Below are positions 16,198-23,808 of a DNA stretch of 64,000 bases, piece by piece. The notes beneath the pieces were generated by a model. The model saw nothing but the letters and a program-made list of their open reading frames with translations, was not told the DNA's origin and ran no database searches. The translations under genes and the position numbers were made by a program. The number at the start of each line of letters is the position of its first letter. The stretch's first letter is position 1. This DNA is from a virus. Location: positions 1-64,000 of the IMG/VR virus record IMGVR_UViG_3300045971_000437. One strand, given 5' to 3'.

Positions 16198-17253
16198 TTA
16201 CTCCTTGTCTTCAGATATTTCTAATTCAGGTTCATCAACCTCATCAGACATAGTTACCGGATTTGCTAATGGATGGGTAAATAATCTAGCACAAATTTCA
16301 GCAGTGATTTCTTTTGCTTTAAATTTAATGTTAGTACCATCTGGGAAATCGCAGCGAACTGAATGTCCATCTTTTACTAAAATACCCATATCAGTCAACA
16401 TAGCAACAATACCACTAAATGGACTCATACCTGAGCTATATGGAACTTCTAATTCAATTTTAGTTCCAAGTTTTGCAAAACGGGATTTGTATGTTTCAAA
16501 TCTCATTCTAACACCAATAACTTCAGTCTCATCTTTCAATTTCAATTTCGTAATAAGACCGATAATTGAGCTACTGAATTTTGTACTGTTAGTAATTGCC
16601 CAAGCACCATCACCCATCATTACGTCTTGAGGATAAACGTGATCAGTACAGATAACTGCCATTGGCAATCTTGCAATTTGACCGATCAACATTCGCAACA
16701 TACTCTTATTGCGCTTTGCTCTAATACCTTGATCAGATTTAATCGTACCATCTTTACCGTAATTTTCGAATTCAGTGGTGGTGCTAAGCATTGCCAATGA
16801 ATCGATTACGATAAGAACTTTTGGAGAGTCTGGATTATTTTTACCATAAGTCTTAATGTAGCTACCACAGAAATCTGAACAGATACGGTTCACGTCTTCA
16901 ATAGTAGTAACTTGGAAGTATGTTAATTTATCTTCGCCAGTATCAATACCGATTTTTTCAAGATATTCAGTATCAATAGCATTCTCAGAATCAAGAACTA
17001 GCAAATGAAAACCTTCATCTTGAGCGCTCTTCATACAATTTGAAGAGATGAAACTTTTACCAGAACCAGAAGGTCCGGCGAAAAGTGTAATACGACCTAC
17101 AGGGATACCTTTATTAAAGTCACCACTTAAAGATCGATTCAATGCATAATTACCTGTAGAAATCCATGCACCTGGACCACCAAGACCACTATTAATTGTA
17201 TCTACTTTAGCAATACCTTTCTTAAATGCATCGAGGAAACTTAATGATGCCAT
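16198..17253 (-). CDS. uvsX: UvsX recombinase (RecA-like)
   Basis: It forms the presynaptic filament for strand exchange in phage recombination and replication. The 351-residue protein (T4: 391) has Walker A GPSGSGKS (60-67), a Walker B strand VLIVIDSLAML, and the RecA-type core between. The C-terminus is acidic (DEVDEPELEISEDKE), as in T4. It follows gene 32 after a terminator, giving the order gene 32, uvsX, then uvsY and uvsW, a compact recombination block. Confidence 0.95.
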   Translation of the reverse strand: MASLSFLDAFKKGIAKVDTINSGLGGPGAWISTGNYALNRSLSGDFNKGIPVGRITLFAGPSGSGKSFISSNCMKSAQDEGFHLLVLDSENAIDTEYLEKIGIDTGEDKLTYFQVTTIEDVNRICSDFCGSYIKTYGKNNPDSPKVLIVIDSLAMLSTTTEFENYGKDGTIKSDQGIRAKRNKSMLRMLIGQIARLPMAVICTDHVYPQDVMMGDGAWAITNSTKFSSSIIGLITKLKLKDETEVIGVRMRFETYKSRFAKLGTKIELEVPYSSGMSPFSGIVAMLTDMGILVKDGHSVRCDFPDGTNIKFKAKEITAEICARLFTHPLANPVTMSDEVDEPELEISEDKE

Positions 17254-17273
17254 AGAATTGCTCCTTATAAAAA

Positions 17274-17299
17274 GTAGGTACTAGAAATCCAGTACCTAC
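17274..17299 (-). terminator. Terminator after gene 32
   Basis: A 9-bp stem (GTAGGTACT/AGTACCTAC) with an 8-base loop is followed on the minus strand by TTTTTATAA. It would give gene 32 its own abundant short transcript, with partial read-through into uvsX. Confidence 0.8.
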
Positions 17300-17307
17300 C
17301 ATTTTGA

Positions 17308-18207
17308 TTACTCGTCTGAGGATTCAGCTGCCGCAGCTTTAGCACGAGCACGAAGCTGTTCTAATACTGATGCACCTTTACTTGGTGCAGCTGATTCATC
17401 TTTTGGAGTTTCAGCTGGTGCTGCTTCTTCTTTAGGAGTTGCTGCTGGAGCAGAAGCCTTAGGAGTTGCTGCTGGGGTCTGTGGAGCTGGTGTATCTTCA
17501 CCGGCTTTGTCATCCGCAAAAGTCTTACCTGTTTGGTCTGCAAGAAGCATTGCTTCTACAGTTGCCAAATCATAAGCCTTACCACGGTAGTCTGCAAGAT
17601 TAAACAATTTCAACTGAGAGATAACATCATCTTCCAAGTTAGTTTGTTTAGGAGCAAAACTAGAAGTAGCATATGATGCGTACTGACCAGATTTTGTTTT
17701 CTTGATACGGAAGTTGTATCCACCAACCAATTCAAATGGAGCTTCTTCCAAATCACCAGACTGGAATGCAGCTTGGATTTGTGTGAATACTGCTGGACCG
17801 AACTCGATCAATTTAACCAATTGAGTTTGATCATGTTCGATTGGGGATTCGACAACAATAACTTGACCAATGTAAGACTTTTTACGGTAGTATTTCTTAC
17901 CCATTGTTTCGTTCTTTTCATCGTAGTATTTACGAGCAAGATTACAAATAGGGCAATCTTCACCATGCATAGCAAGGCAAGGAACTTTTTTCTTCTGACC
18001 ATTGATCACAAGTTCATGCGTTAGATTCTCTACTAAGAATCCAAGGTTGTTGTTTTCGTCTAGATCGGGGAGGAAACGAACGATAGCTTGAGTATCATCC
18101 GGCATTTTCCAGAAGGAATAAAATAGTTTCCAAGACTGGTCACCACCAGTGCTTGAAGCTTTTTTATCAAAGGCGCTCTTTAGAGCTTCGAGTTTATTAA
18201 CTGACAT
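17308..18207 (-). CDS. 32: Single-stranded DNA-binding protein gp32
   Basis: It coats single-stranded DNA in replication, recombination and repair. The zinc site is intact: His64, Cys77, Cys85 and Cys88 (T4: His64, Cys77, Cys87, Cys90). The N-terminal basic segment for cooperativity and the OB-fold core are present. The C-terminal 80 residues are a Pro/Ala/Glu/Lys-rich low-complexity linker ending in an acidic tip (AAAESSDE) that in T4 recruits partners. Length is 299 residues (T4: 301). It has a long AT-rich leader with a late promoter and its own terminator. Confidence 0.95.
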   Translation of the reverse strand: MSVNKLEALKSAFDKKASSTGGDQSWKLFYSFWKMPDDTQAIVRFLPDLDENNNLGFLVENLTHELVINGQKKKVPCLAMHGEDCPICNLARKYYDEKNETMGKKYYRKKSYIGQVIVVESPIEHDQTQLVKLIEFGPAVFTQIQAAFQSGDLEEAPFELVGGYNFRIKKTKSGQYASYATSSFAPKQTNLEDDVISQLKLFNLADYRGKAYDLATVEAMLLADQTGKTFADDKAGEDTPAPQTPAATPKASAPAATPKEEAAPAETPKDESAAPSKGASVLEQLRARAKAAAAESSDE

Positions 18208-18429
18208 ATAAAATTCTCCAAAATGTAAAAATAAATTTAAAATAATTAAAAAGTACGTTTTAATGCGTACATTTTATTTATAGAATACCAACCAAAGTGT
18301 TGATCTGTTTAGGATCAACTTTAATTTCATCGGAGAAACTTAGTCTGAATAACTAAGTAAGGTCATCATCGTAAATGGCATTGCACCATTTGTTAAAACA
18401 TTATACCCTGCTTTCGCAGGGATATAAAC
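18208..18429 (-). promoter_or_regulatory. Gene 32 leader: late promoter, hairpins and AT-rich tract
   Basis: This 222-base gap has no supported gene. It holds the terminator at 18406-18421 and a 7-bp hairpin GTTGATC/GATCAAC near 18299-18319. An exact late box TATAAATA is at 18275-18282. A 5-bp hairpin GTACG/CGTAC at 18253-18270 is followed by TTTTT. About 35 bases of almost pure A/T then precede GGAG and ATG. T4 gene 32 represses its own translation by binding such an unstructured leader; the same is inferred here. Confidence 0.55.
18406..18421 (-). terminator. Hairpin after the Pnk gene
   Basis: CCCTGC-TTTC-GCAGGG, a perfect 6-bp GC-rich stem, lies directly after the stop of the kinase gene. 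It is followed on the minus strand by TATAATGTTTT, a weak U-tract. Confidence 0.65.
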
Positions 18430-18996
18430 TTAAATCAGGGAAGCAAAATCAGTAAATGATAGCGATTTAGTTCCATCAATATTAATTACTCTATCTACTT
18501 CCATACCCTGAATAACTTGTTGCTGAGACATGTACATTTTACGAACTGTTTCTACTGGAACAGATTTATCACCGCGTGTAGATTGACGATCAATAACAAC
18601 TTGAAGTGGTGTATCTACTTGAATAGCAGTTATAAACATTTTCTTTTGACGAGCACCTTCAATCCAACGAGCACGAGACTTGCGAGACAGGTTAGTGTTG
18701 TCGACAATTAAAATGTTTCCTTCTTTTGCTTGGTCAAATTTTGCAGCTACAAAAATTTTAAAATCTTTTTCATTCTCGTTACAAAATTCAAATGCTTTAG
18801 CATAAGCCTGCTTCAAAGAATAATCGCGGTCTGCAGGACCAAACATATTGAAATAATCCATACGGCAGGTATCGAGTGAGAATTCACGCACATCCATACC
18901 AGCAGAAATACCTGCTTTCTTTATGCCTTTTACGATAGATGATTTCCCAGCACCAGAAACACCTACCATTATAAATGCTTGATTTTTAATTGTCAT
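18430..18996 (-). CDS. Polynucleotide-kinase-like P-loop protein (Pnk half of an HD-Pnk pair)
   Basis: This 188-residue P-loop kinase has Walker A GVSGAGKS (12-19), the NTNLSRKSR segment typical of polynucleotide 5'-kinases, and a lid Arg cluster (IDRQSTRGDKSVP). The family phosphorylates 5'-OH ends of RNA or DNA. The start at 18996 overlaps the stop of the HD gene (ATGA). The pair matches the two domains of bacterial HD-Pnk end-healing enzymes (N-terminal HD 2',3'-phosphoesterase, C-terminal kinase), here as separate genes. In T4 the equivalent job is done by PseT with an unrelated HAD phosphatase. Confidence 0.8.
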   Translation of the reverse strand: MTIKNQAFIMVGVSGAGKSSIVKGIKKAGISAGMDVREFSLDTCRMDYFNMFGPADRDYSLKQAYAKAFEFCNENEKDFKIFVAAKFDQAKEGNILIVDNTNLSRKSRARWIEGARQKKMFITAIQVDTPLQVVIDRQSTRGDKSVPVETVRKMYMSQQQVIQGMEVDRVINIDGTKSLSFTDFASLI

Positions 18997-19589
18997 ACTG
19001 TTTCCCAATCTTTCATCCATTTATCAATTTCTGCAATGTTAACATCTTTAGCATCTGAAAATCGTCCATGTTGATCTGACAGAAGAAAATCAAGCCATGC
19101 TTGATGTCCGCGTTCGCCCATTCGAACCATGAAAGATTCTTTAAGAGAAGAACGTTTTCTTTTATCTTTCATAGACCAAGGTACATGATATTCCAGCATC
19201 AGAGAAATATTAGCAACATCATCTTGCGTAAAACGCAGAACATCTTTAATCATTGCAGGATTTGACAGAGCATAATCCATCCAAATTCTAGCAGACAACT
19301 GTTCATGACCGTGAAACGCAAAATAATCACCACGAGTTTCAGAATGTTTAGCAACCTTAGCAGCAGGTTTTCCTGTATCATGAAAGAGACAGGCTACCAT
19401 TGTAAACAAGCGTTGAGTTGGTGATCGAGCCGAGTACAGGTTTTTCTTATACCAATCAAGAAGCATTTCAGTATGAACTGCAACGTTTGCTTCACGATGC
19501 CATGGAGAAGCTTCTCTAGTGTTAAGCATGTCGCGCCAAAGAGAGGTGCTTTTAAGATCATTAACAAGTATATCGAACCGTTTCTGCAT
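18993..19589 (-). CDS. HD-domain phosphohydrolase (HD half of an HD-Pnk pair)
   Basis: A 198-residue HD-superfamily protein: His39 in VAVHTEM, the His70-Asp71 pair in CLFHDTGKP, His95 in FHGHEQ and His135 in LEYHVPW form a metal site. In HD-Pnk enzymes such a domain removes 2',3'-cyclic phosphates so that broken RNA can be religated. It is translationally coupled to the kinase gene and driven by a strong early promoter. The first codons form one arm of an inverted repeat around the promoter. Substrate is inferred from the pairing, not from residues. Confidence 0.78.
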   Translation of the reverse strand: MQKRFDILVNDLKSTSLWRDMLNTREASPWHREANVAVHTEMLLDWYKKNLYSARSPTQRLFTMVACLFHDTGKPAAKVAKHSETRGDYFAFHGHEQLSARIWMDYALSNPAMIKDVLRFTQDDVANISLMLEYHVPWSMKDKRKRSSLKESFMVRMGERGHQAWLDFLLSDQHGRFSDAKDVNIAEIDKWMKDWETV

Positions 19590-19614
19590 GTTTATCTTTC
19601 GTTATTATTTTATA

Positions 19615-19643
19615 ATTATATCACAGAAACGGTTAAAAGTAAA
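19615..19643 (-). promoter_or_regulatory. T4-type early promoter nested in an inverted repeat
   Basis: TTTACT (19638-19643), 17-base spacer, extended -10 TGATATAAT (19615-19620). A perfect 11-bp inverted repeat, AACCGTTTCTG (19576-19586) and CAGAAACGGTT (19624-19634), has one arm in the promoter spacer and the other just after the HD start codon. Confidence 0.8.
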
Positions 19644-19644
19644 C

Positions 19645-20004
19645 TTATTTTTTCTTTAGATATAAAACTAAAAAAGGATAAGGAGAACCTTTAATTTCAA
19701 ATGCATCTATATCGTATCCTGGTATGTTTAGAGATAATGCATCTTCAAATCTGTTGGTTTTAGTATCGACTTCCAGTACGCACATATTTCGCCGACCGGG
19801 GTATTTACGACTTTCATATGAAAGCTTGCATACTAGAATTTGACCACTTTCAGATAATGCCCAATTATCATAATTAAACAATAATATTCGTGGGTAAACA
19901 GCAACACTTATCAAATGAGATGGTTCTATTTCTGGTGGCGGTTTTGATGCAGCATTGGCTAAATTAGATACAAGTAATGCCGCAATAAAGAGTAATTTTT
20001 TCAT
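19645..20004 (-). CDS. Secreted hypothetical protein, 119 aa
   Basis: It starts MKKLLFIAALLVSNLANAAS, a clear Sec signal peptide with a likely cut after ANA. The mature 100 residues include two Cys (positions about 68 and 83) that could form a disulphide in the periplasm. No family is recognised. A periplasmic early protein could act on the envelope or on superinfection. Confidence 0.7.
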   Translation of the reverse strand: MKKLLFIAALLVSNLANAASKPPPEIEPSHLISVAVYPRILLFNYDNWALSESGQILVCKLSYESRKYPGRRNMCVLEVDTKTNRFEDALSLNIPGYDIDAFEIKGSPYPFLVLYLKKK

Positions 20005-20007
20005 AGT

Positions 20008-20235
20008 TTAATAACAATCATGAGAACAGTTGTGAACTTTAACAAATACTTCGGTGCGATCTGCTGATGTCGCCGGGACATTAATTGTAATTTTCTTTAC
20101 TTCGTAATAGACATGATCGATTTCCATTCTATCACCAATCATCGGGCGCATATGCATTTGCTGACTGTTAGTGTAATGTAACCGATGTAACATTACACCT
20201 TTTATGTCATCATAGAATTCTATAGTTGTTGACAT
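20008..20235 (-). CDS. Hypothetical protein, 75 aa
   Basis: A small beta-rich protein ending in a Cys/His-rich tail (HNCSHDCY) that could bind metal. It is packed tightly between two other small early genes. Function unknown. Confidence 0.6.
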   Translation of the reverse strand: MSTTIEFYDDIKGVMLHRLHYTNSQQMHMRPMIGDRMEIDHVYYEVKKITINVPATSADRTEVFVKVHNCSHDCY

Positions 20236-20667
20236 TTAAAACTCCGGGTTTTGTTTACGTTCATGTCCAGCAACTAAAGACCAGGTGCCACCAGTTTTTA
20301 ACCAGTTTCCAGTATTCTTTTTTCTGCGATAACAATTACCAGTTGATGTCATAACAGTTAATCTTTTCCCAGAGACACATGTAATTTCGCCATCTGGATA
20401 TGAGTCACCATTAAATGCATATGATACTTTATCACCTAATCGAGGTATAACAATTACATCGAATTGCGGTGATACTGAGCTACCCTCATCAGTTCCAACA
20501 TGACCAATACCAGTCATTGCTGTAAGGTATCTAGCAATTCCAGATACTTCTTCAAACGATGTCCAATCCCACCTGGATTGCCAACCACCTTCACGTATCT
20601 CAAATTCATTAGGATAACTATCGCGAACATTAACCGGCAATCCATTTTTCATTTTAACGAATAACAT
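20236..20667 (-). CDS. Hypothetical protein, 143 aa
   Basis: A soluble beta-rich protein (GDKVSYAFNGDSYPDGEITC, then VSGKRLTVMTSTGNCYRRK) whose second half resembles a small SH3- or KOW-like barrel. That likeness is impression only. It abuts the next gene with no gap and belongs to the early cluster. Confidence 0.6.
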   Translation of the reverse strand: MLFVKMKNGLPVNVRDSYPNEFEIREGGWQSRWDWTSFEEVSGIARYLTAMTGIGHVGTDEGSSVSPQFDVIVIPRLGDKVSYAFNGDSYPDGEITCVSGKRLTVMTSTGNCYRRKKNTGNWLKTGGTWSLVAGHERKQNPEF

Positions 20668-20680
20668 AATATTTTCCCTA

Positions 20681-21103
20681 TTAGAAACATTCTTCCAATG
20701 TACGTACTAAAATTTCTTGTTGAGCGAATGCTTGAAGTTCCCATGGACGCTGAAGATAAGGGAGATCATTTGCATCCTTACCCCGCCATTTAACTTGTTC
20801 AGTATCCCCAACTACTTGATAATTTAAAAGACCTTTTGCAATTTGCTTCACATGAACCATTTCATGGGCAACTGTCAACATCAATTGATTTATAGATAAT
20901 TTACTATCAAAACAAACTACAATTTCTTTACCTACATGTGCCGTAACTCCATTACCACCAGTTTCTTTCAATTGACCAGCTTTAACCATCACACTTAAAC
21001 TGTATTGGCTGGATTCAAGCTTCATGTGTTTGATGTAAAATTCAATCATGGCATGAATGAAAGCCCGCTTGTTGCCTTTACGAATAAGATTGATAACTTT
21101 CAT
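20681..21103 (-). CDS. Zincin-like metallopeptidase, HExxH
   Basis: The 140-residue protein has TVAHEMVHVKQ, an HExxH zinc motif (His80, Glu81, His84). A likely third ligand is the Glu in RPWELQAFAQQ about 40 residues later. The compact size and the PWE.QA tail resemble SprT/WSS1-like or minimal gluzincin domains. A target, such as a host protein or DNA-protein crosslinks, cannot be read from the sequence. It overlaps the next gene by 4 bases. Confidence 0.75.
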   Translation of the reverse strand: MKVINLIRKGNKRAFIHAMIEFYIKHMKLESSQYSLSVMVKAGQLKETGGNGVTAHVGKEIVVCFDSKLSINQLMLTVAHEMVHVKQIAKGLLNYQVVGDTEQVKWRGKDANDLPYLQRPWELQAFAQQEILVRTLEECF

Positions 21104-21291
21104 TTACATCTTTCTGCTAATTCTTTGTTTACCAACGATAGAATTTCTTCTGATCTCATAGTAGAATACGGACTTGGCAAACCATCGCCAATATAAAGTC
21201 CAAGACCATCACTCGACTGTTTGTTTCTGTTATTCATTTTTGTTAAAATGTGAAACATTTCGGTGAGGCGTTCTGTAGAAATTTCCAGCAT
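21100..21291 (-). CDS. Hypothetical protein, 63 aa
   Basis: A small protein that starts at 21291 within the TAATG overlap with the upstream stop; the frame extends 6 codons further into the previous gene. It overlaps the metallopeptidase start by 4 bases. Function unknown. Confidence 0.55.
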   Translation of the reverse strand: MLEISTERLTEMFHILTKMNNRNKQSSDGLGLYIGDGLPSPYSTMRSEEILSLVNKELAERCK

Positions 21292-21896
21292 TAATATCTC
21301 GCTAAGCAATCAATTTGTTTCGGTGACAATGGTGTTGGAAACTTTGATTCCGAAGACAACCATGTCCGTACTTGTTTTGCTAATGATTCACGGAATGCAG
21401 ATCTAAACTTTTTAATTTTCAAAAGCTCGATGATCAAATCAGCGCCATAACAATTTCTAATACGCTTCAGCTGTTTTAAGGTGATACCACATTCATTGGC
21501 CTTCACAAACATTTTAGAACGATATCTGCGTAAATCAAGCAGATCAGTTCTACGATCATCCCTAACTTTCCAAATTGCATATTCAGCCATAAGTTCTGGC
21601 GAAGCATCAACAGAAGAACCAAAGCTAGGACCACACCAAAATCTTGTAGTTGCAAAACATTCTGAATGAGCAGACTTTTTAATTGGATCCCAAACAACCA
21701 TCATGAAATTACTATCTTCGTAATAATTATTTTCATATTCACGAATGCACATACCAATATGTCTGTGATGGATAACGGTAATTGCACCACCGCCAATAGC
21801 AATTTTTTCTGCATTGTTATAAGAGGTTGAACCGATTGGGCAGTACGCACCTTCTGGAAAATCAGTACCTAAATTGCTGCATTGATCGATTATCAT
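21291..21896 (-). CDS. Hypothetical protein, 201 aa
   Basis: The N-terminal half is rich in Cys, His and Asp (YCPIGSTSYNN, VIHHRHIGMCIREYE). The C-terminal half is helical and basic (LRRYRSKMFVKANECGITLK). No known motif. Its ribosome-site region is part of a 23-base sequence repeated upstream of the 101-aa gene. Confidence 0.62.
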   Translation of the reverse strand: MIIDQCSNLGTDFPEGAYCPIGSTSYNNAEKIAIGGGAITVIHHRHIGMCIREYENNYYEDSNFMMVVWDPIKKSAHSECFATTRFWCGPSFGSSVDASPELMAEYAIWKVRDDRRTDLLDLRRYRSKMFVKANECGITLKQLKRIRNCYGADLIIELLKIKKFRSAFRESLAKQVRTWLSSESKFPTPLSPKQIDCLARY

Positions 21897-21910
21897 TTTG
21901 ATTCTCCGAA

Positions 21911-22216
21911 TTAAGTATTAAAGATGCGAACAGAACAATCTTTTAATTCTAAGTGTTGTTCAATAGTACAATCGGTTGGTGAGAAATCCCAAGAAACTAC
22001 TTCCTCGTCATCTCGTACGATATTGGTAATATAAAATAAAGCAAAAGATCCAGTTTTTTCAGACTGCATTACAAAACCTGTAACGAAATCATCTTGCCAT
22101 AGAGTACGAAGAACTTCTGGAACTAGCGAAATGTCACCAATAAACGCATTGAGATTTTTATTGTAGGAAAATAGATTTGAACTATAAACCGTTCCAATTA
22201 CATTTGATGGTAACAT
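21911..22216 (-). CDS. Hypothetical protein, 101 aa
   Basis: A soluble early protein with no recognised motif; acidic in its central part (IVRDDEEVVSWDF). It ends at the repeated 23-base junction shared with the next gene pair. Confidence 0.6.
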   Translation of the reverse strand: MLPSNVIGTVYSSNLFSYNKNLNAFIGDISLVPEVLRTLWQDDFVTGFVMQSEKTGSFALFYITNIVRDDEEVVSWDFSPTDCTIEQHLELKDCSVRIFNT

Positions 22217-22231
22217 TTCTATTCCGATCTT

Positions 22232-22435
22232 TTAGGAAACTTTGGAGATTTTACCGGCAACCATCGTTACTGAAGCGAACCATTTTCGCTCAGAAGCAGA
22301 AGGACCAACAACACAAAAAGTACCATCAGCTTTATATTCTGGACCAAACATACTGGTCTCAGTATAAGTGAATGCTTTTCCAACTGATTCTTTAAGACTC
22401 TTTTTAGTCTTATATCCTCTGGCTGCTAGAGTCAT
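22232..22435 (-). CDS. Hypothetical protein, 67 aa
   Basis: A basic small protein (TLAARGYKTKKSLKESVGKA) with no recognised family. Its start lies in the second copy of the 23-base junction repeat (22432-22454). Confidence 0.6.
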   Translation of the reverse strand: MTLAARGYKTKKSLKESVGKAFTYTETSMFGPEYKADGTFCVVGPSASERKWFASVTMVAGKISKVS

Positions 22436-22449
22436 TTTGATTCTCCGAA

Positions 22450-22608
22450 TTAAGCAGTTGCCGTTTTTGAAGTAACAATAACAACTACAGGACCAGATTT
22501 TTGGGAATTTTTACGATACGAATTTGGACGGTAAGAAACGTTACGCAATTTGCGTTGAGTAGCAGTTAAAGTAGGAACAGAACCTTCAGTTAAGATAACA
22601 GATGCCAT
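22450..22608 (-). CDS. Small basic protein, 52 aa
   Basis: ATG at 22608 to TAA at 22450 encodes MASVILTEGSVPTLTATQRK and a basic Arg/Asn/Ser-rich middle, 52 residues in all. AAAGGAG precedes the start at good spacing. It is the first gene after the promoter at 22655. The composition suggests a nucleic-acid contact; no family is recognised. Confidence 0.65.
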   Translation of the reverse strand: MASVILTEGSVPTLTATQRKLRNVSYRPNSYRKNSQKSGPVVVIVTSKTATA

Positions 22609-22654
22609 TTGAATCTCCTTTGATTAATTAATCAGTATGATCAATTTATAAGTA

Positions 22655-22683
22655 ATTATATCATGCAACCTGACGTATGTACA
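22655..22683 (-). promoter_or_regulatory. Promoter with extended -10 upstream of small early genes
   Basis: TGATATAAT (TATAAT at 22655-22660) with TGTACA 17 bases upstream (22678-22683). It is less like the T4 early consensus than the others here and lies just downstream of the paired GTAACA/TGTTAC repeats. Confidence 0.6.
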
Positions 22684-22712
22684 CAGTTATTTTAGTTATT
22701 TTCAAAAGAATT

Positions 22713-22747
22713 GTAACAGAAATGTTACTTTTAGTAACAAATGTTAC
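22713..22747. repeat. Two tandem inverted repeats GTAACA/TGTTAC, possible operator
   Basis: GTAACA-GAAA-TGTTAC (22713-22728) and GTAACA-AA-TGTTAC (22734-22747) have centres 20 bases apart, about two helical turns. They lie between the 130-aa gene and the promoter at 22655. Spacing and symmetry suggest binding of a dimeric regulator; weak stem-loops are the alternative. Confidence 0.5.
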
Positions 22748-22748
22748 T

Positions 22749-23138
22749 TTATTTTAATGTTTCTATTAACATTTGTGTAATATTATCTTCTACATCTAAT
22801 CCATGGAGAACCTTTAAATCTCGCGTAGGTTCAATTTTCCATGTAGAAGGATCAAGCTTCTCTACAATGTTTAATATTTTAAAATAGGATGGTGATTTAC
22901 CTGGTTTTCCACTTTGAACAGATTCAAGTGTTATTAGAGGAATATAATCATAAAGAGCTATCGAAATAGTTTTGCGCGAATCGCTATCCAAGACGATTTT
23001 AATTAACCCAGCTTTAGTAATCTTAATAACAGTGCATGGCTGTTTAATAAATGGATCTCTTTCAACATCCATTCCTCTATACGAGATTGTACAAGCATCT
23101 CCCGGCTCTATTTGCCACATTCTAGTTCTCAGTTTCAT
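22749..23138 (-). CDS. Hypothetical protein, 129 aa
   Basis: A beta-rich N-terminal half (MWQIEPGDACTISYRGMDVE, then PCTVIKITKAGLIKIVLDSD) resembles a small SH3-like or KOW-type barrel. The start at 23138 overlaps the previous stop (ATGA). Function unknown. Confidence 0.6.
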   Translation of the reverse strand: MKLRTRMWQIEPGDACTISYRGMDVERDPFIKQPCTVIKITKAGLIKIVLDSDSRKTISIALYDYIPLITLESVQSGKPGKSPSYFKILNIVEKLDPSTWKIEPTRDLKVLHGLDVEDNITQMLIETLK

Positions 23139-23371
23139 ATGCGTCTCTTCTTCCAACCATAATTATCCCCATTGGGAAGTTTACCGTCAACAACAGAATC
23201 TGCTCCATGTTTTCCAACCATGTAAGAATTCTGAACAGACATCGACACATGAAAATTTCCTTCATTACGAAGAACATTACATCGCGTCAATGCTTCTGAA
23301 AGTTTATCTTCTTCCAGAATTTCGTGTTTTGCTGCTAAGGTTAGATCTTCTAACCAGAATATTACAATCAT
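23135..23371 (-). CDS. Hypothetical protein, 78 aa
   Basis: A small protein coupled to the next gene by a 4-base overlap; it ends in a basic tail (WKKRRI). No motif. Confidence 0.55.
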   Translation of the reverse strand: MIVIFWLEDLTLAAKHEILEEDKLSEALTRCNVLRNEGNFHVSMSVQNSYMVGKHGADSVVDGKLPNGDNYGWKKRRI

Positions 23372-23382
23372 TTTACTTTTCT

Positions 23383-23802
23383 TTAATTAAAAACTTTTAA
23401 ACTTCCATCTGATGGAAATAGTCCACCTACCATTTGAGTATACAGATGACCTTCGTCACTCTCTGCTGGGAGTGGTTCACACATTTCCAGATGACTGCCA
23501 ACAATAAAAGATTCGCCTGCATACGTCATTTGAATTATATAAACAGAATGTGTTTTTATCTTAACTTGTTCAATATTCGGATAGTACTTTTCAATTCGCG
23601 AGAGTAACGAGCGCTGTTCTACTACATTCAACCATGTTTCAGGGAATGAAAAATAGCAAGACGTAACAGATGTATCTACTATCATAGTATCAAATAGATT
23701 GTCTAGGATATTTCTACCCATGTACATTTCCATTTCGACTGTGCTATCGCGCAGATTTGGTCTACGATAGATAAGTACTTCTAATTTAAATTTACGTACC
23801 AT
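23383..23802 (-). CDS. Hypothetical early protein, 139 aa
   Basis: A soluble protein with no recognised motif. It is the first gene after a strong early promoter. Its ribosome site GGAG (23810-23813) is inside one arm of the inverted repeat around that promoter, so read-through RNA would hide it. Confidence 0.65.
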   Translation of the reverse strand: MVRKFKLEVLIYRRPNLRDSTVEMEMYMGRNILDNLFDTMIVDTSVTSCYFSFPETWLNVVEQRSLLSRIEKYYPNIEQVKIKTHSVYIIQMTYAGESFIVGSHLEMCEPLPAESDEGHLYTQMVGGLFPSDGSLKVFN

Positions 23803-23808
23803 TAAATC

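Noticed and set aside
16205-16630. Plus-strand open frame of 141 codons
   Set aside because: Antisense to uvsX with no start signals; the uvsX frame carries clear RecA motifs.
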